This document shows, one piece after another, positions 1 to 9,450 of a DNA stretch of 64,000 nucleotides; the first letter of the stretch is position 1; each line of letters begins with the position of its first letter. Position numbers and translations under genes: made by a program. The DNA comes from Spirochaetaceae bacterium (GTDB lineage: Bacteria; Spirochaetota; Spirochaetia; Treponematales; Rectinemataceae): assembly GCA_025358255.1 (NCBI GenBank), contig JANYKC010000060.1:1-64000 (forward strand), given 5' to 3'. The notes under the pieces were generated by a model. That model was not told the origin of the DNA and ran no database searches. It saw only the letters and a list, made by a program, of their open reading frames with translations.

Positions 1-144
1 CTCCTTGTCCATGGGGCTTTGCCTCTTGTTGTGGTTAGTGTCGTAACTACCACTCTACAAGAGGTCGAGCCCCTTATTCTTGGACAGGAACCGGCAAGTT
101 CTCGTCGGCGAATTCCGGCATTTTATCATCGGCGCTGACACGCC

Positions 145-450
145 ATGGCCCATGAAGCCCTGAACGGCGTCCTCGAGAGCGACATCGCCCACGGATGGCC
201 CTTGCCCGCGCTCCGCACCGGTCCCGGGGAAGGCCTCTACCCGGTCCAGGTCGACGCCCACATCCTCATCGCCTGGGAGCTCCGCAGGCTCCGAGGCGAC
301 CTGTCCCAGTCCGAGATCGCCGCCCGCCTGGGCCTCAGCTACCAGGCCTACCAGCGCCTCGAGAACCCCGGGAAGGCCAACCCGACGGTGAAAACCCTCG
401 AGAAAGTGGCGAAGGCCTTCGGGAAGGTGCTCGAGATAGGCTTTGTCTGA
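145..450 (+). pseudogene. HicB-like antitoxin C-terminal half with XRE HTH; N-terminus missing or frameshifted
   Basis: HEALNGVLESDIAHGWPLP... followed by SQSEIAARLGLSYQAYQRLENPGKANPTVKTLEKVAKAFGK. In-frame TGA at 136-138 just upstream; GADTP readable in another frame immediately before HEALNG. Confidence 0.5.
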
Positions 451-480
451 GCCTGCGGAGCGCATCGCGCAGGGCGGCAT

Positions 481-1631
481 TCAGGTCCCGGCGATCCCGG
501 CGCGGTCCGCTTTTTTCCTCTCCTTGTCTTCGTACATGAGGGCGTCGAGGCGCGCGATGAAGGAGGTGGCGTCGGCCGAAAGCCGCGGATCGAAGATTCC
601 TGAGCCGATGCTCAGGGCCAAGGTGTAGGGCCGGCCCGAGCCCTGATTGAAGGTATCGATCTGGCGCTTGAGCCGCTCAACCACCTCGGAAAGCCGTTGC
701 GTGTCGCCGAGCCCGACCACGATCACGAATTCATCACCTCCAAGACGAGCCACCATGTCATCGGACCGGACCACCGCTCCCAGGACCGTGGAGGCGTCCT
801 CGAGCGCCCGGTCGCCCATCTCGTGCCCGAATCTGTCGTTGATGCACTTGAACTCATCCAGGTCGACCAGGATTGCGCCGAAGCGCTGACCGCGTCGCGA
901 CGCCGCTATCCTTGCCTCAAGCTCCTCGTCCAGGCTCCGCCGATTGGCCGTGCCCGTGAGGTGGTCAGTGGAAGCCTGCGCCCGTTGGATATTGAAGGAG
1001 GCGATGAGGAGGAAGAGCGACATGGCAGGCCAGACCAGGACAAGGCCATAAAAAAGGCCTGGAAACCACCGGCGACCATGACGGGGATAGGGTAGAAAAG
1101 GAGGGAGAAGAAGGCCCTTCGGCTGACGAGGTGCCGGTTTGCCACGATGAGGATGACGGAGAGCAAGGCGAGCGCCAAGGCGACTGCCGCAAAGGCCGGG
1201 AAGCCAGGACCGCGAACGTAGCGGTTGCCGCCGTCGATCGTGAAAAGGAAGCCGGTGAAGGGCGAAACCAAGGCCGCGACGGCCATGAGCACAAAGGGAA
1301 TGGCGAGCCAAGGGCGGAGCTTCGCGCTGCGGACGGGATCACGGAAAAGCTGGAAATCGGCGTATTGAAGGAAGAGCAGCAGGGGAAGGGAATGGAAAAA
1401 ATAATAGGCGCCATTGGCGACGAAGAGGACAATTCGGGCGAGGTTCCCCGGTCTCCCGTCGAACAGCCAAGTCACCGAGTCGAAGACTATCATCGCCGCG
1501 GTGGCCAGGATGAGGCCGATGAAAACCGATACGCCGACGCTGTCCCGTTTTCTTCTCCTCTCCCCGTAGGCCACCATGGCCACGATGCAGAGGCACAGCA
1601 TGTTGATTTCCACGCGAAGGAGCTGTTCCAT
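481..1631 (-). pseudogene. Membrane-anchored GGDEF diguanylate cyclase, split by a -1 frameshift at a T6 run (plus strand A6, ~1050-1055)
   Basis: N-terminal multi-TM part in the 906..1802 frame (MEQLLRVEINMLCLC...GGFQAFF) continues in the 481..1311 frame (YGLVLVWPAMSLFLL...DHLTGTANRRSLDEEL...RSDDMVARLGGDEF). GGDEF and an RxxD I-site five residues upstream are intact. Confidence 0.8.
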
Positions 1632-1723
1632 GATGAAGCAGAGAGCATATCCCTTGCGCTCGGGGAATGAAAGGGCAAAAAACAAGCGTCTTTCGTCGGA
1701 AGGGCGGTTCATGGGCGGCTTTT

Positions 1724-1821
1724 CTGACCCGGCAGCCCAAAAGCGGCGTCTGCCCGTAATTCCGGCCGGGAGCGAGGACCGGAACCAGGGGAGGGCAGCC
1801 ATTGTCCTGTTGCCGGGTCAG
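1724..1821. repeat. ~98-bp MITE/REP-like element, copy A, TIR CTGACCCGGCA...TGCCGGGTCAG
   Basis: Ends are perfect inverted repeats; same ends and length as the elements at 12064 and 12752. Confidence 0.7.
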
Positions 1822-1828
1822 CACTGCC

Positions 1829-2428
1829 TCAGCGCAGGACCTTGAACCGTCCGTCCAGGGGCAGGAATTCCTTGGGTCCGGCGGCGGCGGTGGACTTGCC
1901 GAAGGGCATCTGTCCGGTGAGCTTCCAGCTCTCGGGAAGGCCTGCCTTCGCGCGCGCCCAGGAATCCACGAGGGGATTGTAGTGCTGGAGGCTTGCGCCC
2001 AATCCCTCGACCGCCAGGCTCGTCCAGACCATGTTCTGGAGCATGCCGGTCGCGTTGCCCGACCACACGGGGAAGTAGTCCTTGTAGGCGGCGTATTTCG
2101 CCATGAGGTCCTGGACAATGGCCTGGTCCTCGAAAAAGAGGACAGTGCCGTAGCCGCCCTTGAAAGCCGCGAGTTTTTGCTCGGTCTGGGGGAAAGCCTC
2201 GGCGGGCACCAGGGGGCGGAGGATCTCCAAGGTCGCGTCCCAGAACTGGTCATGGTTCTTCCCCAGGAGGAGCACTATGCGTCCGGCCTGGCTATTGAAA
2301 GGCGTAGGGCTGTGCTTAATGGCCTCGCCGAGGATCTCCTCGAGGCGCTTTTCGGAAATGGTCGATTCCTTGCTCAGGCTGTAGATGGTCCTGCGTGATT
2401 TGATTGCCTCGTAATAGTCATGTGCCAT
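1829..2428 (-). CDS. Nitroreductase family protein
   Basis: MAHDYYEAIKSRRTIYSLSKE...HSPTPFNSQAGRIVLLLG...GLGASLQHYNPL; typical oxidoreductase-like nitroreductase fold sequence. Confidence 0.85.
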   Translation of the reverse strand: MAHDYYEAIKSRRTIYSLSKESTISEKRLEEILGEAIKHSPTPFNSQAGRIVLLLGKNHDQFWDATLEILRPLVPAEAFPQTEQKLAAFKGGYGTVLFFEDQAIVQDLMAKYAAYKDYFPVWSGNATGMLQNMVWTSLAVEGLGASLQHYNPLVDSWARAKAGLPESWKLTGQMPFGKSTAAAGPKEFLPLDGRFKVLR

Positions 2429-2467
2429 GATGTTCTCCTTGATTTTAATATAGTAATATTCTAATAC

Positions 2468-2493
2468 AATAGTCAAATGATTATTTGACTATT
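2468..2493. promoter_or_regulatory. Candidate ArsR-family operator, 11-bp inverted repeat AATAGTCAAAT-GATT-ATTTGACTATT
   Basis: Perfect palindrome in the intergenic region between the divergent nitroreductase and ArsR genes. Confidence 0.6.
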
Positions 2494-2527
2494 TGACCAA
2501 ATACTGGATTCTCGCTATGCTAGTAGT

Positions 2528-2830
2528 ATGGACCTTCCAGAGCGAGCGAGAATTTTTGCGGCCTTGGCCGATCCCCTTCGCCTCCGCATTGTCGACCACC
2601 TTCGGGACAAGGAAGAGGCCTGTGGCAAGGAACTGGCCGCGATGCTCGGGGTAAGCGTCGCCCTCGTGAGCCACCACACCAGGCTTCTCGAGGATGCCGG
2701 ACTCATCACAAGGAGGAGGGAAGGCCAGTTCAGCCGATTTTCCCTTGTCCCAGAAAGGCTGGAAAGCCTCCTGCAAAGTCATGCGGCTCCAGTGGCCGAG
2801 GCCGGCGACACAATTATAATGGAAGGATGA
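2528..2830 (+). CDS. ArsR family transcriptional regulator
   Basis: FAALADPLRLRIVDHLRDKEEACGKELAAMLGVSVALVSHHTRLLEDAGLITRRREGQFSRFSL winged-helix signature. Confidence 0.9.
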   Translation: MDLPERARIFAALADPLRLRIVDHLRDKEEACGKELAAMLGVSVALVSHHTRLLEDAGLITRRREGQFSRFSLVPERLESLLQSHAAPVAEAGDTIIMEG

Positions 2831-5800
2831 ACCAGCGAAATCTCCGCGCCTCGTCCTTCCTCGTCGGGATACTGTCCTCGGCTGTCCTGCTGGCGGCCCA
2901 AGTACAGATCCAGGGCCCTGCCGCGAACCAAGGGCAGGCAAAGGCCCTGCCCACCCTCGTCATCATCGAGCCCTACTGGGCCGGCATTGAAGGTCAAGCC
3001 GCCGGCATCGAAGGTCAAGCCGCCGGCATTGAAGGTCAAGCCGCCGGCATCGAAGGTCAAGCCGCCGGCATCGAGGATCAAGCCGCCGGCATTGAAGGTC
3101 AAGCCGCCGGCATTGAAGGTCAAGCCGCCGGCATCGAAGGTCAAGCCGCCGGCATCGAAGGTCAAGCCGCCGGCATCGAAGGTCAAGCCGCCGGCATCGA
3201 AGGTCAAGCCGCCGTCGCCGCCCTGAAAAAAGTCTAGCGCGCCAGCCTCGACCTGGTCTCCCAGGATCTTTTGGGACGACAGCGCATTGTCCTCACCGAT
3301 GTCATGAAGGCAGGGAGCCTGGAAGGTCCGAAGCTGCGCGCATCCTTGAGCGGAAGCGCCGGGACATGGTCGGCAGTCTTCAACCTTGAGGGCGCGAACC
3401 CGGCCGTCCAGGGCGGCGCCGCGGCCATGCGCTACCTGTCCTTCCCGGCCATCGAGGACAGCCTCTTCTTCGAATTCGCCAGGGCCATGGAATCAATCGC
3501 CCGTCAACTCCTGCCGGCCGCGGCCACCTTCCCTTCGCCCAGCCTCGTGGATTCCTTCTCCCCTGGCGACCTCCTGGGAGCCGACCTGCCGATCCCGGCG
3601 TCCAGCCTCTCGCCCTTCGCCTTGGCCGGACGGGCCGAGGGCAGCCTCGTCGTGGCCTGCGGTCCCGCGGTCATCGAGCTGGACCGGCGCTGGCTCGTCT
3701 CCGCCATGCCGGGGAAACGGCTCACCGAAGAGAACAACTACAGCTATGCCTACGGTCTGGCCATCACGCCCGCTGGAACCCTCTAGGTGCGCAGCGCCGA
3801 CGGATCGAGCATCGTCTCCTTCACCGAAGGCTCGAGCGACTACCAGCGTCTACGCGTGGAGGCTCCGCCGGGCAGCGTCTTCGGCGTCATGGGCGATGGT
3901 TCGCCCTTTGTGATCTCGTCCCAGCCCAAGCTCGCCAAGGTCTACCGCGGCAGGACCGCGACGGACCTGGCCCTGCCAGCTGACGCTTTGGTCCTTGCCG
4001 CCTCCTCTGGCCCGGACGACAGCCTTTGGCTTGCGGACGCCGTACGGGGCAACATCCGCATCGTCACCGCATCGGGACTCCTGCGCGACCTCGTCTACCC
4101 CGAGCTGCCCCCAGGACAGCCCATCATGAAGCTCAAGGTCCTTCCCGACGGCTCCTTCCTCGCGGCCACGAATCAGTCGCCCGGGAAATTCGACCGCCTG
4201 GGTCGCCTCCTCTGGTCCTGGGACGGCAAGGCCGACGGCCTCGCGATCGCGTTCTCGACCTTCACCGATTTCGTGACGGCGCCAGGAGGGATCCTGTACG
4301 TCAGTGATTGGACCGGCAAGCGGATCTTCCGCCTCGCCGAGCCCGGAGCCATTCTCTCCCCCGACCTTGCCCGAGTCGCGACGTCAACCCGCGCCATCGC
4401 CGCTTCCAGCGCAGCTGCCGCCGCTAGCGCAGCTGCCGCCGGTAGCGCAGCTGCCCGCCTCGCCCTGGCCGATGCCTACGAAGCGATGGGCGCGACCGAG
4501 GCCGCGAGGGCGGCGCTCGCGCGCTACCTCGAGGAAAAGCCCGCGGACGCCCGCGCCGCCGACCGGGAGCTATCGCTGGGATCCGCCCTTCTCAAGACCA
4601 GCGCCGCGGCCGCCTCGGATGACGCGAAATCCCTCCTTTCGCGTTTCGGCCCCGAGACCGCACGGGCCGCATACAGCCGCGCGATGCGCTCCCTCGAATC
4701 GCTCCGGTCGCACCTTCCCTACGACCGCGACGTCCAGACCCGCATCAGCTCCCTCCGCAAGCTCTTCAGGGACGCCGAAGGCGCCTTCGATGCGGGCGGA
4801 GCCTCGGCAGCCCCCGCCCCCCTGGTCCTTCGCACCGAGCTTGCCGCCCTCTTCCCCTCCATGCTCCAGGCTTACAGGAGCAAGCCCGCCGGCGCGGTCT
4901 TCGTCAAGAACATCCTGCCGGAGCCCCTCAGGGACCTGCGCGTCGACCTCTTCATCCCGAAGTACATGGACTTCCCCTCGCCAGGACCGGTGCTCCAGCG
5001 CCTGGAGGCCGGCGCAGAGGCGAGGCTCGACCTCAACGCATTCCTTTCGGACAAGGTCCTGGACATCGAGGAGGACCTGCCCCTCCAGGCCCTCGTGACA
5101 CTCCGCTTCACCGACTCGCGCGGGCAGCGCACGGTGGAGTACACGAGGCCGGTCACCCTCTACCGGCGGACAGCCCTGACCTGGGTGGAGACCGGCAGGC
5201 TCGCGAGCTTCGTGACGCCCAATGAGGAGACGATCGGCCGCGCGGCCTTCTCGATGCTCCAGGGCCTCGACGCCGAGGCCCTCCTCTCTCCGGCCTTCCA
5301 GCGGGCCGCCGCGATATGCGATTCCCTCGGCAGCCTGCCCCTCCGCTACGTGCCCGATCCGCAATCGGCCTTCCAGACTGCCTCCGGCGACGCCACCGTC
5401 GTGGACACCGTGCGCTTCCCGCGCACCACCCTGGCCTACCGCGCCGGCGATTGCGACGACTCGACGGCCCTGCTGTGCTCCCTCCTTGAGGCCGCCGGCT
5501 TGCCGACGGCCATCCTCACGAGCCCCGGGCACGTCTTCCTGGCGTTTGATTCGGGGGAAAAGCTGGAATCCGCCTGGCTCTTCGCCAGCCCCGGATACGA
5601 GACCATCGCCGAAGGGGAAAAGCTCTGGATACCCATCGAATCCACCGCCCTTTCCGGCGGCTTCGCGAAATCCTGGAAGTCGGCCTCGGAGCTCGTGCAA
5701 CGCTGGCGGGGAGGAAAGGATTTCGAGTTCCTGCCCCTGCAGCGGCTGCGCGCGACCTACCCCGCCCTGCCCCTGCCGCCCTCGACCTTGCCGATAGCCT

Positions 5801-6357
5801 TGCCCGACAGGGAATCGCGCGATGCCCTCCTCGCCCTGTCGACGGCCGACCTGGGGAAAGGCCTCTACGCGCCGGCGATGGCAAGGCTCGAGACCTCACG
5901 AAAGACCGCGACGGGAAAGGACTGGAACCGGGAATCCAATCGCCTTGCCCAGCTCCACGCCCGCTTCGGGCGGAGCGACCTGGCCACGCTGACCTTGAAG
6001 GAGATCCTCAAGAAAGATCCGCAGTATGTCGCTGCCTGGCTCAACCTGGCCGCGATGAGCATCCTTGCCGAACAGCGCGACGAAGCGCTCGGCCTCCTCA
6101 GGCAGGCGGCCGCCGCCATCCCCGGCTCGACCGTCCTCGGTGACTTCGCCCTGACGGCAGGCCTGGCCGATGCCCTGGCGGCCAGCGGCGTCAAGCTTGC
6201 CAGCTCAGGCGGGGCAAGCGGCGGCGCGGCGGCAACAGCCCCTAGCCCTAGTGGCGGAAGCGGCGGCCAGGCCACGGCAGTCGCCGGCGCATCGAGCCCG
6301 GCCACTGATTCGACCCGCGCCTCGGGCGGCAAGGAGCTCATCTGGATCGAACCTTGA
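2827..6357 (+). CDS. Exported transglutaminase-like/TPR protein; one reading frame interrupted by two in-frame TAG codons (3235-3237 and 3784-3786)
   Basis: ORFs 2827..3237, 3271..3786 and 3787..6357 share one frame. N-terminal signal peptide, heptad repeat, transglutaminase-like core YRAGDCDDSTALLCSLLEAAG...SPGHVFLAFD...LWIPIEST, C-terminal TPR. Confidence 0.75.
2983..3213 (+). repeat. 21-bp tandem repeat x11 (GGCATYGAAGGTCAAGCCGCC), encodes AGIEGQA heptads
   Basis: Eleven consecutive near-identical units counted in the sequence. Confidence 0.95.
4408..4455 (+). repeat. 18-bp tandem repeat (AGCGCAGCTGCCGCCGSY), ~2.7 copies, Ala-rich
   Basis: agcgcagctgccgccgct / agcgcagctgccgccggt / agcgcagctgcc. 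Confidence 0.85.
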
Positions 6358-6405
6358 AAGTGCCTGTTCAAACGCTCACTGCCGCTCGCTGGTGAGCAGG
6401 GGAAT

Positions 6406-6846
6406 TTATTGTACATGGCGACTGGAAGTCGCCTGTTCGTCCATAAAGCGGAGGCGGCGGGAGAGGTCGCGGGCGAGGTTCATCATGAGGATGGCGAAGA
6501 TACGGGCATCCATGTGGAAAATCCCGTGGATGCCGCGGTTGGAGATCGTGACCAGCCGGGCCGGGCTGATGGCACGGATGGTGGCGGCCGAGGGCATGAC
6601 GTCGAGGATCTCCATCTCGCCGAAGGTCTCGCCTTCGCCGATCTCCAGCAGTCGGACGCCCGATTTCCAGACCTCGAAGCGCCCTTCGAGGACAAAGAAT
6701 ATGCGGTCGTTGGGCTTTCCTTCCTCGATGACGACAGCACCCGCATCGAACTCGATATGGCCCATGAAGGGCGTCACTTTCTCGATCTCCGCCGGCTGAA
6801 GGGCTCCGAAAAGCGAGTATTTCTGAAGCGAAGCCGTATCCACCAT
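6406..6846 (-). CDS. Cyclic nucleotide-binding domain protein
   Basis: YSLFGALQPAEIEKVTPFMGHIEFDAGAVVIEEGKPNDRIFFVLEGRFEV...GETFGEMEILDVMPSAATIRA cNMP-binding pattern. Confidence 0.85.
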   Translation of the reverse strand: MVDTASLQKYSLFGALQPAEIEKVTPFMGHIEFDAGAVVIEEGKPNDRIFFVLEGRFEVWKSGVRLLEIGEGETFGEMEILDVMPSAATIRAISPARLVTISNRGIHGIFHMDARIFAILMMNLARDLSRRLRFMDEQATSSRHVQ

Positions 6847-6981
6847 GCCCAATCCCTCCGGGTCGGCCGAAAAGGCCACAAAGGCCAAATTAGCACAAGG
6901 GCAGGCCGGCCTGCAAGTATTTTTCGCCCTTGAGGCGGCGCGCAAAGGTGGGAAGGATTATGATAATGGCCGGAGGTCCAT

Positions 6982-7935
6982 ATGCTCGAAGCTTTTGGCA
7001 TAGAGAACGGCTGCATCCTGCCCATGGCGCCCGACGCCGCGCCGATCCTCGTCTTTTCCTCCCCTGACGCGGTGGAGCGCCGCGCGATCATCGACGAATG
7101 GGGCATCGAAACGCATGACCTGGCTTCGGCCCTGGATCCGGATGAGCTTGGTCGCTTCGAGATGAAGGACAAGCACGCCGACATGATCCTCAAACGTCCC
7201 CGGAATTTCACGGGGGAGGACCAGCTCCTCTTCACCGTCACGTCGCTGGGCATCTTCAGGTCGAAGGACCGCCTGATCATCGTGACAAGCGACGGCCTGG
7301 GCCTTTTCGAGGACCGGGCGGTGCGCAAGGTCAAGGACAGCCACGATGTCGTCCTCAAGATCCTCTACGGCACCATCGCCCACTTCCTCGGGCACCTCAA
7401 GGTCATCAACATGCTCTCCGAGTCGCTCGAGAAGCGCATAACGGCCTCCATGGAAAACCGCTACCTCCTGGACATGTTCACCCTCGAGAAGAGCCTGGTC
7501 TATTTCGTGAACGGGATCGACTCGAACCAGGCGGTGCTTGAGAAGATGCGCGCCAGCGGCGCCAAGCTGGGCTTCTCGGAGGCGCAACTCGACATCCTCG
7601 ACGAGATCCTCATCGAGAACCGCCAATGCTCCAAGCAGGCCGAGATCTACTCGAACATCCTCACCGGCCTCATGGACGCGCGTTTCTCCGTGGTCAACAA
7701 CAACCTTTCGGTCCTGATGAAGCGCCTGACCGTCATCTCCATCATCTTCATGCCGATGAACCTCCTGGCCGGGATCGGCGGCATGTCGGAGTTCTCGACC
7801 TGGACGCGGGGTGCGCCATGGTGGCTGGCCTATCCCCTCTTCATCATGGCCCTCGTACCCTTGGGCCTCGTGACCTTCGTGATCCTCGAGAAGACGGGCA
7901 TGGACAAGGGAGGCCGCAAGCGCCGCGACCTGTGA
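6982..7935 (+). CDS. CorA-family divalent cation transporter with GMS in place of the GMN motif
   Basis: YLLDMFTLEKSLVYFVNG...YSNILTGLMDARFSVVNNNLSVLMKRLTVISIIFMPMNLLAGIGGMSEFS plus a second TM helix. Confidence 0.85.
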   Translation: MLEAFGIENGCILPMAPDAAPILVFSSPDAVERRAIIDEWGIETHDLASALDPDELGRFEMKDKHADMILKRPRNFTGEDQLLFTVTSLGIFRSKDRLIIVTSDGLGLFEDRAVRKVKDSHDVVLKILYGTIAHFLGHLKVINMLSESLEKRITASMENRYLLDMFTLEKSLVYFVNGIDSNQAVLEKMRASGAKLGFSEAQLDILDEILIENRQCSKQAEIYSNILTGLMDARFSVVNNNLSVLMKRLTVISIIFMPMNLLAGIGGMSEFSTWTRGAPWWLAYPLFIMALVPLGLVTFVILEKTGMDKGGRKRRDL

Positions 7936-8021
7936 GCCGGCCCCCGTGGGCCGGGCGCCTTCCTGGGCCAAGGCCCGCCGGCCCAGGCAAGGTTACTTCC
8001 AACAGTAACAATTAAACCCTC

Positions 8022-8051
8022 TTGACGCGGTATGCGCCTCCCCGCTAGGAT
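8022..8051 (+). promoter_or_regulatory. Sigma70-like promoter TTGACG-N18-TAGGAT
   Basis: Hexamers directly upstream of the riboswitch-like leader. Confidence 0.5.
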
Positions 8052-8054
8052 TTT

Positions 8055-8200
8055 GGCACGAGAGGGTGCCTAGGGTTCCTCGCCAAGCGAAGCGCGATCC
8101 GCGCCATCGCTTCGCGGACGGTCCGAGCGGCGCCAGCGGACAACATGACCCGTTTCGCGGGTCATGTCCGATACACCCACGGGAAAAAAGCCCGAGGAAG
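8055..8200 (+). ncRNA. ykkC-class riboswitch aptamer (guanidine-I or a subtype-2 variant)
   Basis: GCCTAGGGTTCC, then a CGAAGCG...CGCTTCG hairpin, GGTCCGAG, a CATGACCCG/CGGGTCATG hairpin and ACACCCACGGGAAAAAAGCCCG, in the order of the ykkC consensus. Confidence 0.8.
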
Positions 8201-8231
8201 GAGTCTCGACAACCCGAGGCTCCTTTTTCGT
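8199..8231 (+). terminator. Intrinsic terminator acting as riboswitch expression platform
   Basis: AGGAGTCTCG-acaac-CGAGGCTCCT stem followed by a T-rich tract, directly after the aptamer. Confidence 0.75.
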
Positions 8232-8310
8232 TTTTAAATCCGTAGGGGTTTTAAATTCGTGCGGCCGTTAAATGCGCAGGAGGGAGCCCGAGGCATAGCC
8301 GGAGGCTGCG

Positions 8311-9450
8311 ATGAACGTGATCGAAGCGGAAGGTCTCGAGAAGACCTTCACCACCCGTGTCAAACCCGAAGGACTGAAGGCGTCATTCGCCTCCCTCGTC
8401 AAGCCAAGGATGCGCGAGGTCGCGGCCGTGAAAGGCGTGTCCTTCGAGGTCGAGTCCGGCGAGGTCCTCGCCTTCCTTGGCCCCAACGGCGCCGGTAAAT
8501 CCACGACGATCAAGATGCTCACGGGCATCCTCGCGCCCAGCGCGGGAAAGGCCAGGGTGCTCGGCCTTGACCCTGCGAAGGAGCGGCTGGAGCTCTCCCG
8601 CTATATCGGCGCGGTTTTCGGCCAGCGGAGCCAGCTCTGGTTCCACCTCCCCCCAGCGGATTCCTTCCGCCTCATCGGCGCCATCTACGAGATCGACGAA
8701 AGCGACCGCATCTGGCGCCAGGCCGAGCTTGTCGAGCGATTCGGCCTCGCCCCCTACATGGACGTCCCCGTGCGCAAGCTATCCCTTGGTGAGCGCATCC
8801 GTTGCGAGATCGCGGCCAGCCTCCTCCCCTGTCCTCAGGTCCTCTTCCTGGACGAGCCCACCATCGGCCTGGACGTGATCGCCAAGCGCGAGATCCGCCT
8901 CCTCCTGGCCGAGGCCGCGGAGGTCGACGACGTCACGGTCTTCCTCACGAGCCATGACATCGGCGACATCGAGAAGCTCTGCAAGCGCGCCATCATCATC
9001 CACCACGGCGAGGTGGTCGTGGACGAGTCGATGAAGGACCTCCGCCATCGAGCGCTCGCGCGCAAGCTCGTCGGGGTCAAGTACGCCGAACCCGTGCGCT
9101 TCCAGATCGACGGCCTTTCCCCCGTCAAGGTGAAGGCCGCGGACGTCGCCGGCGCCGCCGGCATCGCCGGCGCCGCCGGCGTCGCCGGCGCCGGCGACGG
9201 CGCCTGGACAGCCGCGAGCTTCGAGGTGGACACGAGGTGCCACCAGCTTCCCGACCTCATCCGCGCCCTCGCCGAAAAAGGCGAGATTCTCGACCTCACC
9301 GTTGAGGACGAGCCCCTTGAAAACATCATCGCCGGCATCTACGGTGCCCAAAGCGGCGCCGAGGCGGCGGCGGCGGCCCGTCCCCGCACGGCCTCCGCGC
9401 CGGCTGCGCCACAGACCACGGCTCCTGCCGGGGAGAAGGCCTTCTCATGA
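8311..9450 (+). CDS. ABC-2 type exporter ATP-binding protein
   Basis: FLGPNGAGKSTTIKMLTGIL Walker A, LSLGERIRCEIAASLL signature, VLFLDEPTIGLD Walker B. Confidence 0.9.
   Translation: MNVIEAEGLEKTFTTRVKPEGLKASFASLVKPRMREVAAVKGVSFEVESGEVLAFLGPNGAGKSTTIKMLTGILAPSAGKARVLGLDPAKERLELSRYIGAVFGQRSQLWFHLPPADSFRLIGAIYEIDESDRIWRQAELVERFGLAPYMDVPVRKLSLGERIRCEIAASLLPCPQVLFLDEPTIGLDVIAKREIRLLLAEAAEVDDVTVFLTSHDIGDIEKLCKRAIIIHHGEVVVDESMKDLRHRALARKLVGVKYAEPVRFQIDGLSPVKVKAADVAGAAGIAGAAGVAGAGDGAWTAASFEVDTRCHQLPDLIRALAEKGEILDLTVEDEPLENIIAGIYGAQSGAEAAAAARPRTASAPAAPQTTAPAGEKAFS
9145..9195 (+). repeat. 18-bp tandem repeat (RTCGCCGGCGCCGCCGGC), ~2.8 copies, encodes VAGAAG
   Basis: VAGAAG-IAGAAG-VAGAG between the ATPase core and the C-terminal region. 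Confidence 0.85.

Noticed and set aside
2779-3207. Antisense repeat ORF (GGLTFDA) and alternate-frame KPPASKV ORF over the 21-bp repeat
   Set aside because: Both are frame echoes of the tandem repeat; the sense frame has a signal peptide and continues into the transglutaminase/TPR protein.
2983-3213. Possible CRISPR array
   Set aside because: Units are head-to-tail with no spacers and lie within a coding frame. No cas genes or repeat-spacer arrays were seen anywhere in the window.
2827-6357. Genome-wide TAG reassignment or pyrrolysine coding
   Set aside because: Several unrelated genes here end normally at TAG and no pyl genes are visible; at most local recoding or mutation is supported.
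7936-8020. GC-rich hairpins after the first CorA gene as a terminator
   Set aside because: Stems such as CCTGGGCC/GGCCCAGG exist but lack a following T-tract.
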